A stretch of 64,000 bases of DNA from contig CM060731.1 of assembly GCA_030704615.1 (NCBI GenBank), positions 94,962,756 through 95,026,755 of the forward strand, in the 5' to 3' direction. The stretch is from Takakia lepidozioides. Its lineage: Eukaryota > Streptophyta > Takakiopsida > Takakiales > Takakiaceae. Below are positions 37,373-48,519 of the stretch, piece by piece; positions within the stretch are counted from its first letter, which is position 1, and each line of letters starts with the position of its first letter. The position numbers and the translations under genes were made by a program. The notes under the pieces are model-generated. The model did no database searches and was not told the DNA's origin. It saw only the letters and a program-made list of their open reading frames with translations.

Positions 37373-38991
37373 CTATGGTGAGGATCCGCTATCACTGTCC
37401 GATGCATCCCCGGCCTCATGCAAGGATGGCTGCCTTCCACCTGCCTCCGAACCTGCACTGCCGTTACCGCTGTTACTCTGAGAAGCCCTCCCCTCAAAAA
37501 TACCATCCTCACCAGCCGGAACTGTCCACTTGGGTGCGGAAGTGTCCTCAACATTCCCCTCGCTCTCGGACGCGGATTCTATTACGAACTTCCCTACTCT
37601 GCCTTTCACAATTCTATGTTTGGCCTCACGCCTCATTATAATTCTCTGCTCATTCCCGTATGTCAATTGCTCTAACCGAGTAGGCCTATCCTCCCTACTG
37701 ATGGCTTCTCTGGCAGCCGTGTCTGCATAGGCTGGTAGAAAAAAAGGCTTCTGGGGACTCGCGAGAAACGATTTTCTGGCAAAGAATGGCCGATGCGATT
37801 CTATCTCTTCCTGTGCAACAGGGTCCGATTCGGGCAAGTCTCCCAGCTTCTCCTCGTCGGACGACTCTGCAAGGCTGAGTGTACGCACAAACATAGAATG
37901 AAGTACATTAGAGAATTCAAACAGGGAATCATCGGCAGGTTGCATGGTCCCTACAACCGAAACCAATACACTTACTATGGTGCAACTCACTCGAAGACAG
38001 GCATTGGGGGAAGCGGCTTCGGGCGCCCCTGCATCGAACGAATTTCCTGGACTTCCTCCTCTTCATCTTCCTTCTCCCCTTCCACGTCATCTTCTGCGTT
38101 TTTGGGATCCTCAGTCGGAGGCAAACGCTGAAGGCCCGCCAAATTGTAATCGTACAAGGCCGTATCCCCCTCAAATGAGAACACAAATCGGTTCGACATC
38201 CTTCCCGCCCACATACAGGCACCTGCAAATTCATACGACACAACCACAACCAAACTCAAGAATGAGTCGCTTCCTCGCACAAGCAAACATACACAAACGG
38301 AAATGGTGTCAATTTTGGTGCCGCATTCAATTAACGTTCTCACCTGTATTTGCAGTGATGTCGAGGACCCTGCCTTCAACATCCGTACATGTTTCCATGA
38401 GCGTCTGGGATGAATGCAGGACTCATGGTCCTGCCATACCTCCATGGCTTGCCCGACAAATCACAAAGAATGTCCTTCTCTCCCACATGGTTGAACAGGA
38501 CGTTATACTCCAGTGGATCAACTATGGAATCAACAAGTCTTCCTGTTTCACGTAATTTGAATTTCTAATGTTTCTTCACGAAGCAAAATGCCTGAAAGAT
38601 AAGAGTCCGCAAGCTCCAGCAGGTTCTGATCGTCGCCAAGTCGTACCACGTTGTCGTCCTCTCCTTCTGTCAGCTCAATGGGCCGCCCTTCTGCAGATCC
38701 AACTCCCACATCTCCAGCAGCCTCCACCGCATCCGTGTTTTTTGAAATTGACTGCAAACCCAATATCTCTGCTTCCAGTCTCCCTAGGGGTTTTACTGGC
38801 GAAGCCATGGGCTCCTTCTGCTTCCTCGACTTCCGAACTCTAGGTGGGCTTTTCTGAGGCGATATCTGAGGTGTTGAATGAGGACTCGCCTGCCTCGATG
38901 CACTTCCACCTTGCGAGCGCAGCACCCGGGCAGGAGTATCCAAAGTTGACTGTGTTGCTTCGCCCCCCTGCGATCCCTCCCCAGCTCCCAT
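37373..38991 (-). CDS. Unit A cargo gene: acidic protein with possible Tudor-like segment, multi-exon
   Basis: Family not recognised. The likely ATG at 38,991 starts MGAGEGSQGGEATQ, then a Ser/Pro/Lys-rich tail with KSPPRVRKSRKQKEP, then LLELADSYLSG. Later exons read DPLEYNVLFNHVGEKDILC and KPWRYGR, then GRVLDITANT, then RMSNRFVFSFEGDTALYDYN followed by LAGLQRLP (about 38,110-38,220). The last pieces have the G-x-V...F-E-G-D...Y pattern of Tudor/agenet-like chromatin readers, which is inference. An acidic D/E-rich stretch (38,040-38,100) and a Ser-rich C-terminus ending at 37,373 follow. Introns lie at about 38,548, 38,345 and 37,950. The gene diverges from the transposase across the central palindrome array, the slot the ParB gene holds in units B and C. 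Confidence 0.55.
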
Positions 38992-39639
38992 GTCAAACAA
39001 ACAGGAAAACATGAGACACTGCACGCAAAAAAAAAGGTGTAAAAGGAATATTGCGTATGGAGTGCTTCACATCTGCAAAGCACGAATCTCTCACTGGTGG
39101 GCGATCCGAGTCTCCGGATAACGAGGTCTACATTTCATGCATGAGACGGAGCTTAAGTCGTGTCGTCGGCGGCTTCCCAAAATCCCGCGTCCTCCTTCTC
39201 TTTGCCGGAGTCACCTGACCTTCCACAAACTCTATGCTACCACTATGCCGCATAAGGAGAGGAAACGCAGGAGAATGTCACTGCAGAAGGGCAAGGAGCG
39301 AGAGAGCGAAGCGGTGGAACATGCAACCACTCTACACGAGCAGATGTGTAAGCAGCCACGTCTCCCGAAGCGTTGCCACCGTCCACCACTTTCTGCCGTA
39401 TGGGTGATGAAGAGATTGTGACCCCTGACACGTTCGCACGGATGAAGTCGACTGGAACACGACGCGTGCCAGTTCCAGCCACCAGTTAAAGATGGTTTAT
39501 CCGAATTGCGGCACCGAAATACCTTCCGTTCACCGGATGCTGTTCCCGGAGCAGCCGACATTGAATGAAATATCCGCACATCATGAAACCCAACCGCCAT
39601 GAAAATCCCCTGCCTATGACATTCAACAGTCAGGTCGGT

Positions 39640-40887
39640 ACGTTTCATCAGCGGACGGATGAATTTCGGCGCCGAAATTCATCCTATTCAAGTGCTTTCG
39701 TACACAAACTTACAAATTTCGGCGCCGCAATTCATCGCTTCCCAAGTCCTAATTCGTCATGAGCAAACCTGTCAGTGGGATATCGGAGCCGGAATTAAAT
39801 CCGGAACAGTGGAAACGGCTGCACTTGGGCACATTTCATCCATATTTCGGCGCCGAAATTCATTACGAATATCTCCGTCCACGCGTAGACGAGGTGAAAT
39901 CATCCATATTTCGGCGCCGAAATTCATCCAGAGCGAAGACTAAATCGGCACCATGCTATGCTTTGCCGCCATCATTGCCCCTGACGGATGCTGTCCATGC
40001 CTGTTGGACTTGCCATTTCTGGACATTTAACTATAATTTCGGCGCCGAAATTATCCTTTATGTGCGGCAACGTCCCGTGCGAAAAAGACCACTTAATGGA
40101 TACTGTCGGTTTCAAATGAAAAAAAACGGCTAAAATACAATTAATTTTGACAGAATGGGTTCAATATGCCGATTTCTCCATTAAATGCAGAATATTCCTC
40201 TTATCTTCGTCGGAACGGGGTATTTCCAACGATTTACGGAAAATTATATCATCCAGAAGCAAATAGTAAGTGTCGGGTTTGGACGAATTTCGGCGCCGAA
40301 ATTCATCCGTCGCATAGAAAATGTAATATTAGAGTTACTCATTGCGGACAGTAAGGATGAATTTCGGCGCCGAAATTCATCCATTTCAAAGAAAAATAAA
40401 TATTGGAGGGAGGGCATTGGATGAATTTCGGCGCCGAAATCCGGCGCTCAAACCCTGAAAAGAATTTGGAGGGATGGAGTCGGTTGAATTTCGGCGCCGA
40501 AATTCATTGTTCGCGAAGAAAAATAAATAAATTCGGGAGGACTTCGGATGAATTTCGGCGCCGAAATTCATTGCTCGCGAAGAAAAAATAAAAAATCGGG
40601 AGGACTTCGGATGAATTTCGGCGCCGAAATTCATTGCTCGCGAAGAAAAAAAAAAATTCGGGAGGACTTCGGATGAATTTCGGCGCCGAAATTCATTGCT
40701 GGCGAAGAAAAAAAAATTTCGGGAGGACTTCGGATGAATTTCGGCGCCGAAATTCATTGCTCGTGGAGAAAAAATAAATTCGGGAGGACTTCGGATGAAT
40801 TTCGGCGCCGAAATTCATTGCTCGCGAAGAAAAAGGAAAATTAGAAGGGAGGACTTGGATGAGATTCAGCGCCGAAGTTCATCTGTC

Positions 40888-40929
<42 letters not shown>

Positions 40930-41340
40930 TCAGATGAATTTCGGCACCGAAATCCATCCGCAGGGCAGCAGAATTAGGGTCGGAAAAGGAGATGAAGAAT
41001 GAATTTCGGCGCCGAAATACATCCATTCTGCCGATTCAGGATTACTGTCATTCGGATGTCGGCACCGATATCCGGACACGTGGTGAATCACGACTGTAAT
41101 CAGGAACACATTCATCTGTATTTTGGCATCCAAATTCAACCCTCATGTGCAGAAACAATTTGATGAAGAAGATGTTCATCCGAATTTCGGCACCGAAATC
41201 CATCCGTTGGATGCTTGGTCAGTTTCATGAGGTGAACAAATTACTATTTCTGTCGCCGGAATTCATCCCCTGGCTTCCAAAGTTGTTACATGACAGAGAT
41301 GTTCATCCAGATTTCGGTGCCGAAATTCATGGGAAGGCCT
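39640..41340 (+). repeat. Unit A central array of TTCGGCGCCGAA palindromes
   Basis: About 18 copies of a palindrome whose best form is ATGAATTTCGGC followed by its exact reverse complement (24 bp). Copies start near 39,659, 39,717, 39,845, 39,906, 40,034, 40,286, 40,356, then at 60-64-bp intervals (40,421 to 40,857), then 40,935, 41,000, 41,183 and 41,309. Between 40,540 and 40,860 the whole ~62-bp unit is conserved, including TTGCTCGCGAAGAAAAA and GGGAGGACTTCGG. An A-run of about 37 lies at 40,890-40,927. Outer copies carry substitutions (GGCACC) that mostly fall in the core. The array separates the divergent cargo and transposase genes. Confidence 0.95.
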
Positions 41341-41579
41341 GATTTATTGTAGCCCAAGTGGTTGTACATTACAATTCAGGCACCAAATATCCGATGTGAA
41401 CTTGCTGTTGTCGTCCGTTTTTGTAACGTACGTTACATACCTTCATCTTTACGTGCACTGATCACCCATCCTGTTGGATACGGAATCCTCCAGAAAATCA
41501 TTTGTGTTATTAGGTAGGACACACTCTTCTCACTGCAGGACTTCGCTGCGGAGCGTACCGAGAGGTCCCGTCTTCAACA

Positions 41580-42124
41580 TGGACTCCCGTGTTTGGGTAA
41601 ACGTGTACTTCCATCCTGATTCTCTGAAAGCTAAAATACGTTCCACGAAATCCAATTCCCAGTCGTCATCCTCCTCCCACAAGAAGCTCTTCGCCCCGCA
41701 TACCGGTGGGTGACCCCGCAGCTTGGCCCACCCATCGGTGGGGAAACTGAAAAGACGGCGGCCACCAACAAAGGCGAACGACACCAGGATGGCCAACGCT
41801 CTTGCAATGCCTTGCATAGTGCAAGGTTGCAGGGATGTTCCTCACCCCGGGATGGGGCGCATATTTCAGTTGTCAACAGCCGGGTCTGCTGCGCGCAGTG
41901 TCGTGTATACAATCACGGTTTCACAGTACCCAGCTTGCAACTGTGAGGACTTCCTTGTTATGGAATCGAAGAATGCAGCATACGTCCCCTGCAAACACCT
42001 TTATTACATTTTTCTGAAGCGCATGAGTTGCATATCCGCAGTGGACGTCTTCATCCATGCTCCAACACTGAGTTTCAACGAGCTGCACAAGGCCCTACGG
42101 CAGGACACTAGTCGGACTGCTTGA
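41580..42124 (+). CDS. Unit A transposase C-terminus with SWIM zinc finger, truncated
   Basis: From about 41,720, after a possible acceptor CCCCGCAG, the frame reads VGKLKRRRPPTKANDTRMAN, GRIFQLSTAGSAARSVVYT, CNCEDFLVMESKNAAYVPC, KHLYYIFLKR and FIHAPTLSFNELHKAL, with a stop at 42,124. C-x-C...C-x-H is a SWIM zinc finger, common at the C-terminus of MULE-type transposases. It aligns along its length with the C-terminus of the unit B transposase (56,103-56,500). The DDE core and N-terminal region are missing upstream, so this is a remnant or a stand-alone SWIM protein. The exon at 41,580-41,713 is uncertain. Confidence 0.75.
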
Positions 42125-42807
42125 CATTCCACATTCGGGAAGGAGAAAGTGGCAATTATATTACATTCATCTTCTTGCACCCTACTTTTTTTGGAGGAAT
42201 TATACACTTGGTGGTGCCGCATCGCCATGGCTACATGTGAATTTTGGTGCCGCAATACATGAGAATGTGGTTTTTGGCCATGAATGGCATGCGCATGCTT
42301 TTTTTATTTTGGTTGTCTACAAATGGATCCGAGTAAAGCATACATTGTGTGGAGATTAACGGGCATTGAGGCCTATTTCAGCGCCGTTTATGGTCTATGT
42401 ACTGCATAGTGCTTCCTTGTTACTGCTCTTCATTCAATTTGTAGTGATTTCGCAGCCCATCCTGGCGTTTTCGTCCACCTCTATGAGAAGACTCCAATTT
42501 GCTACAAATACATTGTTACTGTTCTGCAAATGTGATGTCTTTACAAGATTGCTAGTTCTGTGTCCCAGTGGGAAGGGTCCTACTGCACATTCCAGCATTT
42601 GCATACTGCACTTTGTGCAAACAGCAATCCATACGACAAAGGACACGTCCCAGCATACTGGCAGTGAATTGCAAAAAACCTTAACAGAAGATTATCCAAG
42701 CATGTATATTCCCCATATGGCACAGGGAAGCTGCTTGATTTCTGAATGAAAATGTATGTGTCATGAGTGTCGGCGAGTCGAAACATGTCTACTCTAGCAT
42801 GCAAGAC

Positions 42808-43407
42808 CTATGGTCCCCTCGCCCAAGAAGAAGGAACTCTAATTGGCCTCTCAAGGACCTCCTGAGTGACCGGGTGCCTATATTTGAACAAAATGTCAGT
42901 GGTTTCTGTCGCCCGGTTGAAACTAACGAGGATGTCGTGTTTATCGATAGCGCCCCCTTGGTAGAAGGACATTTTCACAGTGGGCCCTGTGTTCCCCTCC
43001 TCCTCATCCTCATAATTGAAGAGAATGTCTCCACTTTCCGAGCCAGTCCGTCCACGCGTAAAGTTTTCACCTATGCACTCATCATACGTCCACTCGCAAC
43101 AATTCCAGCGATACAGCAACGCTGTGCGTGATCTGTTTGGCTCCCACTCATGCGGAAAGTCCAGGTCCATGATGCGTAGGAACCACCTGCTCCCCAACCG
43201 GGGTCCAGGAGAATCGTGCAATCCTGGAAGAAACTCCATTGCTCTCAGCTGGACAAGTCGAGGATCGTCCCTATAAACATCCAGGAAAACAATGATGTCG
43301 TCTGCTTTCGGGAAAATGACTCCCGTCTGGCGTCGATAGATGTGATTCGGGCACGACATGGCCTCACGACATAGCACGAACTCAAAGCAGGGAGGAGATG
43401 GGCACAA
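42808..43407 (-). CDS. Unit A second gene, unknown 199-residue protein
   Basis: A single open frame with no recognised family. It contains YRRQTGVIFPKADDIIVFLD, RWFLRIMDLDFPHEWEPN, LLYRWNCCEWTYDE, an acidic linker near NYEDEEEG, and DILVSFNRATETTDILFKYR. The aromatic-rich D-I-L-F-x-Y phrases occur twice, hinting at an internal beta-strand repeat. It converges on the transposase remnant and lies next to the right subterminal array. A Met at about 43,359 is an alternative start. It could be a cargo gene or an exon of a larger one. Confidence 0.45.
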   Translation of the reverse strand: MCPSPPCFEFVLCREAMSCPNHIYRRQTGVIFPKADDIIVFLDVYRDDPRLVQLRAMEFLPGLHDSPGPRLGSRWFLRIMDLDFPHEWEPNRSRTALLYRWNCCEWTYDECIGENFTRGRTGSESGDILFNYEDEEEGNTGPTVKMSFYQGGAIDKHDILVSFNRATETTDILFKYRHPVTQEVLERPIRVPSSWARGP

Positions 43408-43477
43408 CAGAGAAGAGTGAAGAGCAAAATGAGAGCAAGGCCTCCCTTACCGTAAGGCGGGTATTTGCTCTCCGGAG

Positions 43478-43950
43478 CCCAATTTTGGCGCCATTATTGG
43501 ATGGAGTGCGGAAGCTTCAGCTGAGAATTTTGTTTCCGCAGGTCAATTTCGGCGCCGTTATTGGTTGCAATCCCTAGCCTTCAGCCGGGTATTTGGTTTC
43601 CGGACCCAATTTCGGCGCCGTTATCGGCTGCACTCCGGTGGCTTCAACCGAGTATTTGATTTTCGGGGCCCATTTCGGCGCCGTTATCGCCTGCACTCCG
43701 GAGGATGCAGCCGGGTATTTGGTTGGCGGAGCCCAATTACTTTCACCGTTGTTGGCTTCACTCCCGAGCCTTCAGCCGGCTATTTCTTTTCCTGTGCCCA
43801 ATTACGGCGCCGTTATACCCAACCATCATGCACTTCTGCAACAGTACTATCCACGGTTATAGGTCGCCATTGCGTTTTCGGAGTCTGCAAACCCGGATCC
43901 TAATTCCGCTTGCGTCTCTGCCTCTGGGATAATTTCGGTGCCGTTATTGC
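43478..43950 (+). repeat. Unit A right subterminal array of CCCAATTTCGGCGCCGTTATTGG-type motifs (split palindromes)
   Basis: Seven motifs about 62 bp apart (near 43,481, 43,543, 43,605, 43,669, 43,730, 43,797 and 43,929), each with the TTTCGGCGCC core and a GTTAT(T/C)G right arm, separated by TCCGG...CTTCAGCCGGGTATTTG spacers. This mirrors the left array at 36,838-37,130. Confidence 0.88.
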
Positions 43951-44149
43951 CCAGAATTCAGTTTTTCTATGACCTGGCCTAGCGGTCCATGAGCCTGGGC
44001 TCCAAGTCATGAGCGTACACTGGTACTCATGAGCGGAGTGCTTCCAGCATGAGCGCGGAAATCTTCGATTTTTGATTATTTTATAGTTTTGGGCCCGAAA
44101 AAAATCTGCCGAAATTCGAAGTGTGTTACTTTGCGGCTCATGGGTGAGC

Positions 44150-44207
44150 CATGCCCGCTCATGAGCTCATGAGCTCACCGCTCATGAGCTCATGGAATAG
44201 CAACCCC
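44150..44207 (-). repeat. Unit A right terminal inverted repeat
   Basis: Read inward, GGGGGTTGCTATTCCATGAG and then CTCATGAGCGG repeats match the left end. GCTCATGAGCTCATGAGC makes a local palindrome. CATGCCTGAGC follows at 44,208-44,218. Confidence 0.78.
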
Positions 44208-44218
44208 CATGCCTGAGC

Positions 44219-45124
44219 TGAGGAATACTATGTAAGTTTGGAGCTGGTTGGCATGTTAAGAGTGCGCAATTTTTCTGGCAAGGTTGGCAATGACTTTGAA
44301 GTGATCATTGTGCTGATCTCAAATCTTCTGATAATTATAGCTCAAATGTACTCAAGGTACCCATCAAAGATCCGGGTACCTGGAGATTGACCCATGTTAA
44401 TAGGGCTATTTATCAAAAAAGCCATACCATCTTGTTTATAAATGTAATTCCTGTTAAACATGTGGGAAACCCCGTCAACCCTTATGGTTCCTTAGACTGG
44501 AAATCAACGGGGGATGCTAGAGTGTGAGCCTAGGAGCCTGGCGTGAGCCCAGGACACGTGGCATGATTTTGGGAAAGATGCGGCGTCTATTTCCGTGGAA
44601 GATGACCCATTACCGCAGAAACACGTCTTCATCCATATTTATCCTGCAACCCCAAACAGAAACCCCAACCCTTGTCAGCCGTAGGGACCCACCTCAACCC
44701 CGACAGTGAACCTCGCCATCCCGCCCCTGTGCATGATACTGCACACTGACATCATCCATGGGACCATCCATGCATGCAACATTCATCCACAGGTCACATC
44801 CAATCTGGCTTCATCCATCCAAAAACATTCATCCTCCATCCATCCAACCAAATATTGGTGTGATGGCATATGTCGAATGACTGTCTACTGGACTATGTTC
44901 ATCTCTGTTGAAAAACTTTTATTGAATGCACACGGTTGAATTGGAGAGCAATGTTTAGAAGGAAAACACTTTCAAATTCGCAGGACGCGGGGGAGAGAAT
45001 GTTTCAATGACGGGATGTGAATTTCATTGTAGTCTGTGCTCATTATAACGGATGGTGGGAAGAGAAATGGTGGTGCAACGGAAAACGGAGAGTGTGTCCC
45101 CTCATGTTCCATAAATGAATGCCC
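44219..45124. other. Flank of unit A and probable left part of unit C
   Basis: No gene is recognised. 44,745-44,850 is rich in CATCCATC words. GTGTGAGCCTAGGAGCC near 44,522 could be a decayed TGAGC-type end of unit C, but I found no matching partner. Confidence 0.35.
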
Positions 45125-48100
45125 TCAAGTACATCCGTAGGTGGTGTCAACACTGCTAATGCTACCACCTGAATCTGCTGAACTGCTAGGAGTACTGCTA
45201 CCACCTGAAACTGCGGCACTATCATCTATGAAGACCTTTGCGCGGAGGTGCCTAAGTGTCTTCCTGGAATTCCAACGCAAGGGTGGGGGAGAAAGCACAG
45301 CTGCATGCACACGAGCAATGCCTTCCGCGTAGTCGGGAAGGACATAAATAGGAGGTGGGCTCCAGCACAAGTCCCTCAAGTATATGGAAGACAGGGGCAA
45401 CGAGATTGCGTTGACATTCATGCAATCAGAAATGCACCATTTGGGTAATAATCAGACAACAGAAGGGGACGCGACAGAGAATATACACAAGGATGAAATA
45501 GACAGAAAATGAACTTACTCACATGAAAAGTCATTGTCCAGGTCCTTGTCGTCTCCGTCGAGGATATCAATTTGCTCAGTGACATCCTTCACACTGGAGG
45601 TAGACGAGCCCCCTTGCAACTCGGCGAGTAGGCCGGTGAAAATATCTGCATCTCCTTCCATACCAAACAAGTGTCTGCCACCTGCCTTGCAAGCATGGTA
45701 AGAAGCGCCTGCAAGAGACAGAATGATGGAATTAGAGTTTTAGAATATTGAGTAAAGGACGTGCAGAAGAAAAGAAATCGATGACAAAGGCAAGAAGAGA
45801 AACCTGTGCCGAGAGTGAGATCTATGATACGGGCCCCTGGCCGAGAACAACTCTCAATGATCGTTTGGATAAAAGCCGAGCTTTTTTCACGGGCCCCTCT
45901 CGAAGGCGTTCCATTTGGCTTTCGCAAACATACGTTGGAGTCCACATAGTTGTAGTGCATGTCATCGACGACAGGATCGAACCTCTTGTTTATGAAACAT
46001 CCTCCCCCATGAAGCTCGAACTCAACCACTGTGGTGGGAGTCAACAGTGGATGTACCCTCACGAGACAGACGGCCTCAAATAGACGGGTCTGCGATGAAG
46101 AGGTCAATAATTAGTGAGAAATGTTTCATAGCACATCTGGGTGGGAGTGCAGACCCATTCTAGATGGAACGGGTTCAGAGTCATTGCTCATGCACCGCCA
46201 AAACTGAGTGCGCTGAAGCACTCATTCAGGCAGTGCGAACAACATGACTTCATAACAGTCAGTACAGTGGAACTTCAACAGAGAAGGCATAAAAATAAAG
46301 TATTTGAAACGTACCTTCTGCCCTGGGCAATCCCCCTTCGTCAGATATAGGCTGTTGACACAATTCCATGTCTTGATAATCCGCATCCCCGACGCTTTCA
46401 AGTAGCTTGCCAGCTCCCGGCGACATCTCATCGTGACAGATTGTATGATAACAAGAACCCCTGCATCGGAAAGGAAAAACTTGCAAAAGGAAAACACCCA
46501 ACTCCAATACCTCTCGTCATGTTGGGCAGGTGTCACTGGGCAGAATATCCGGGACTGGATGCCTGTCCGGAATGTCCACAATAACCATCTCCGAAGCAAA
46601 CGGTTTCAGTGCACCATTCACCCAAGATTCCTTTCCCCTCCATGCCTACAAACAATATAGCGTGTAAGAAGGGAAAGATGTTTTATAAGCGACCTTTCTG
46701 ATCCGAGCAAAAATAAAACAAAGAAAACAAAACTCAAACACATGCATGATAATTGCTTACCGATTGGAGAAAAGCACAGAGCTTGTCCAACGTTTTGGAA
46801 GGATCACCACTGTAACTTGACTTCCTTGTCTCCATCATGGCCAGGAACCCGTCGTTTACCAGCTCGCACATGCCCGGAAAAATGATTCTAGATGGGTGGT
46901 CCATTGCATCGTAGGGCTCTTTAAGACCCTTTTTCTTTCGGTCAGGCTTTCTGGCTGGGGGTGGGGTCTGCAGTGTTCCCGGTTGCACCACGGACTCCAT
47001 CTCATTCTCATTCGGAGTGTTTTTCTGCCCCTTTACCTTCCCTTTCCCCTTGTCCCTTCTAGGCTTGACTGGCATATTTTGTGCAAGAGGCTCTTTCTCA
47101 ACCAATATCCTCAAGTTTCTCTCGTGCAACTCCTTGTCCGTCAGAGGGGCCAAGGCCTCTGCATTGTCGTTTTGATTTCGGGTCACAAGCTCAGACCAAG
47201 GGCATCCAGACCGTGAGATATCCATATACCAGCAGCAGTCTCGAAGATGCGAGGTCCCGTAATCCTTCAAAATCCCTACAGTGTACATTGTCTGAGCGTT
47301 GGATGGATCACACCATAGGTCAATAAAGTGTAGGTGTCGACTCAGGTTCTGGCCTGGAATGAGAATGTTTTTTATGTACCTACACAATCAAAATAGAGGG
47401 AATATTAGTGAGTGGGGAAAGTGTGAGATAATTGTTTAAGGACCCCTTGACTAAGTGCGCCAACGCACACAATTTTTGGTCTGTCCAATCAGGCCCTACT
47501 TACAAGCCAGGGCAGGTGTGGCTCAGTACAGGATCGGATATTTGTATGTACAATGAGAGCTTGGGAGACACAGACGTGCCCACCCCTTTACTGAGTGCGT
47601 CAGCGCACACAGTTTTGGGACTGTTTATTCAAAAGAGCAGGGCTGCAACGAAATCGAAACTTCGTGAGAAAAGAAAGAAGGGTGGGAAAAGAGTGTCAAG
47701 ACGAACCTGTATAGAACCCTCTTCATGGCCTGTTCTGATTAGTGTGCGAGATGCCTCCCTCTTTGGCGAACTCCCTGAAGAAGCAAGTGCCGAAGCAAGC
47801 TACTTTCCACTGCGGACATAGTCTTCTAGAGTATCCGTCGGTGGAGTCATAGTTATATTGTAATCGTTCAGCTGTTTCTCCAAAACTAGTTGTACCCGAG
47901 CCTCTATCTACGCAAGAACAGTTCTACAATTCAGAGAAAAGATGTTGAAGAAGAGTAAGTGACTTTTCCCGGTGCAATGCAGATTTGCAGTGGAAATGGA
48001 AAGGGGAGAGGAAAAAACCTGTGCCCAGTATGTGGCTTTGTGCAGCCACATATCGAGAACATGGTCACTGAATTGCTTTATGACTCCTGTTTCCTTGTTC

Positions 48101-48413
48101 TTCTCACTCTTCGGAAAGCAGTGGCTATCTTTCACTTTGGGGTCGTTGGAGACATAAAACACTGGAGACCCCTCTATGTATCCATGACTAAAATCTTGCT
48201 CCAACTTGGACACATCCCCGGTGAGGGCAGGTCGAACGATTGGCATTGATATTAGGCGGCAGAGAGGGATCATGATCTTGCCTCCAGGTACCAGCATATA
48301 CTTGATCACCCGTGCGGAATTGACCTTCTGGTACACAAGGACCTTTGCCGCTCTTTCTTCGTAGAAAGGATCGTCTTCTTCAACAGGCTTCTCAGTCACT
48401 TCTTCCTCCTACT
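45125..48413 (-). pseudogene. Unit C cargo: ParB/sulfiredoxin-like domain plus beta-class DNA methyltransferase, decayed
   Basis: Exon 48,413-48,023 reads PGGKIMIPLCRLISMPIVRP, then GDVSKLEQDFSHGY, and aligns with the ParB gene of unit B. The later catalytic box (DGNHR) is not found. Next come 47,387-46,755 (basic linker KPRRDKGKGKVKGQK), 46,640-46,310 (ASEMVIVDIPDR, then SDAGVLVIIQSVTMR), 46,100-45,832 (REKSSAFIQTII then PGARIIDLTLGTG) and 45,715-45,555 (GASYHACKAGGRHLFGMEGD). The last three have the layout of beta-class N6-adenine/N4-cytosine methyltransferases: motif IV to VIII first, then motif X and the AdoMet motif I. Motif IV would be D-I-P-D rather than D-P-P-Y, and the frame shifts near 46,530, so the copy is probably dead. 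A Glu/Arg-rich frame at 49,907-49,500 may be its N-terminus. Confidence 0.62.
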
Positions 48414-48519
48414 ACTGCTGCTTCTCAGGCTGCAATCCTTTTCTTTTCCTCCCCTGCACCTCCCACAATTGCAGCCTTTCCGTCATTCCACAGTTACATT
48501 TTCCTGATCTGGCACCTAC

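Larger units (their letters stand above)
36681..44207. mobile_element. Unit A: complete 7.5-kb MULE-like transposon, non-autonomous
   Basis: The left end GAGGTTTACTATTTCATGAG is matched, as a reverse complement, by the right end (GGGGGTTGCTATTCCATGAG read inward from 44,207). Direct CATGCCTGAGC copies flank it. Both ends continue into clusters of CATGAGC words. Inside: a left palindrome array, a leftward cargo gene, a central palindrome array, a rightward transposase C-terminus, a second leftward gene, and a right palindrome array. The DDE core of the transposase is absent, so mobility would need enzyme in trans, for instance from a unit-B-like copy. Confidence 0.82.

Noticed and set aside
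39640-41340. Regular palindrome array read as a CRISPR array
   Set aside because: Spacers are similar to each other rather than unique, repeats are full palindromes, there are no cas genes, and the context is a spliced eukaryotic genome.
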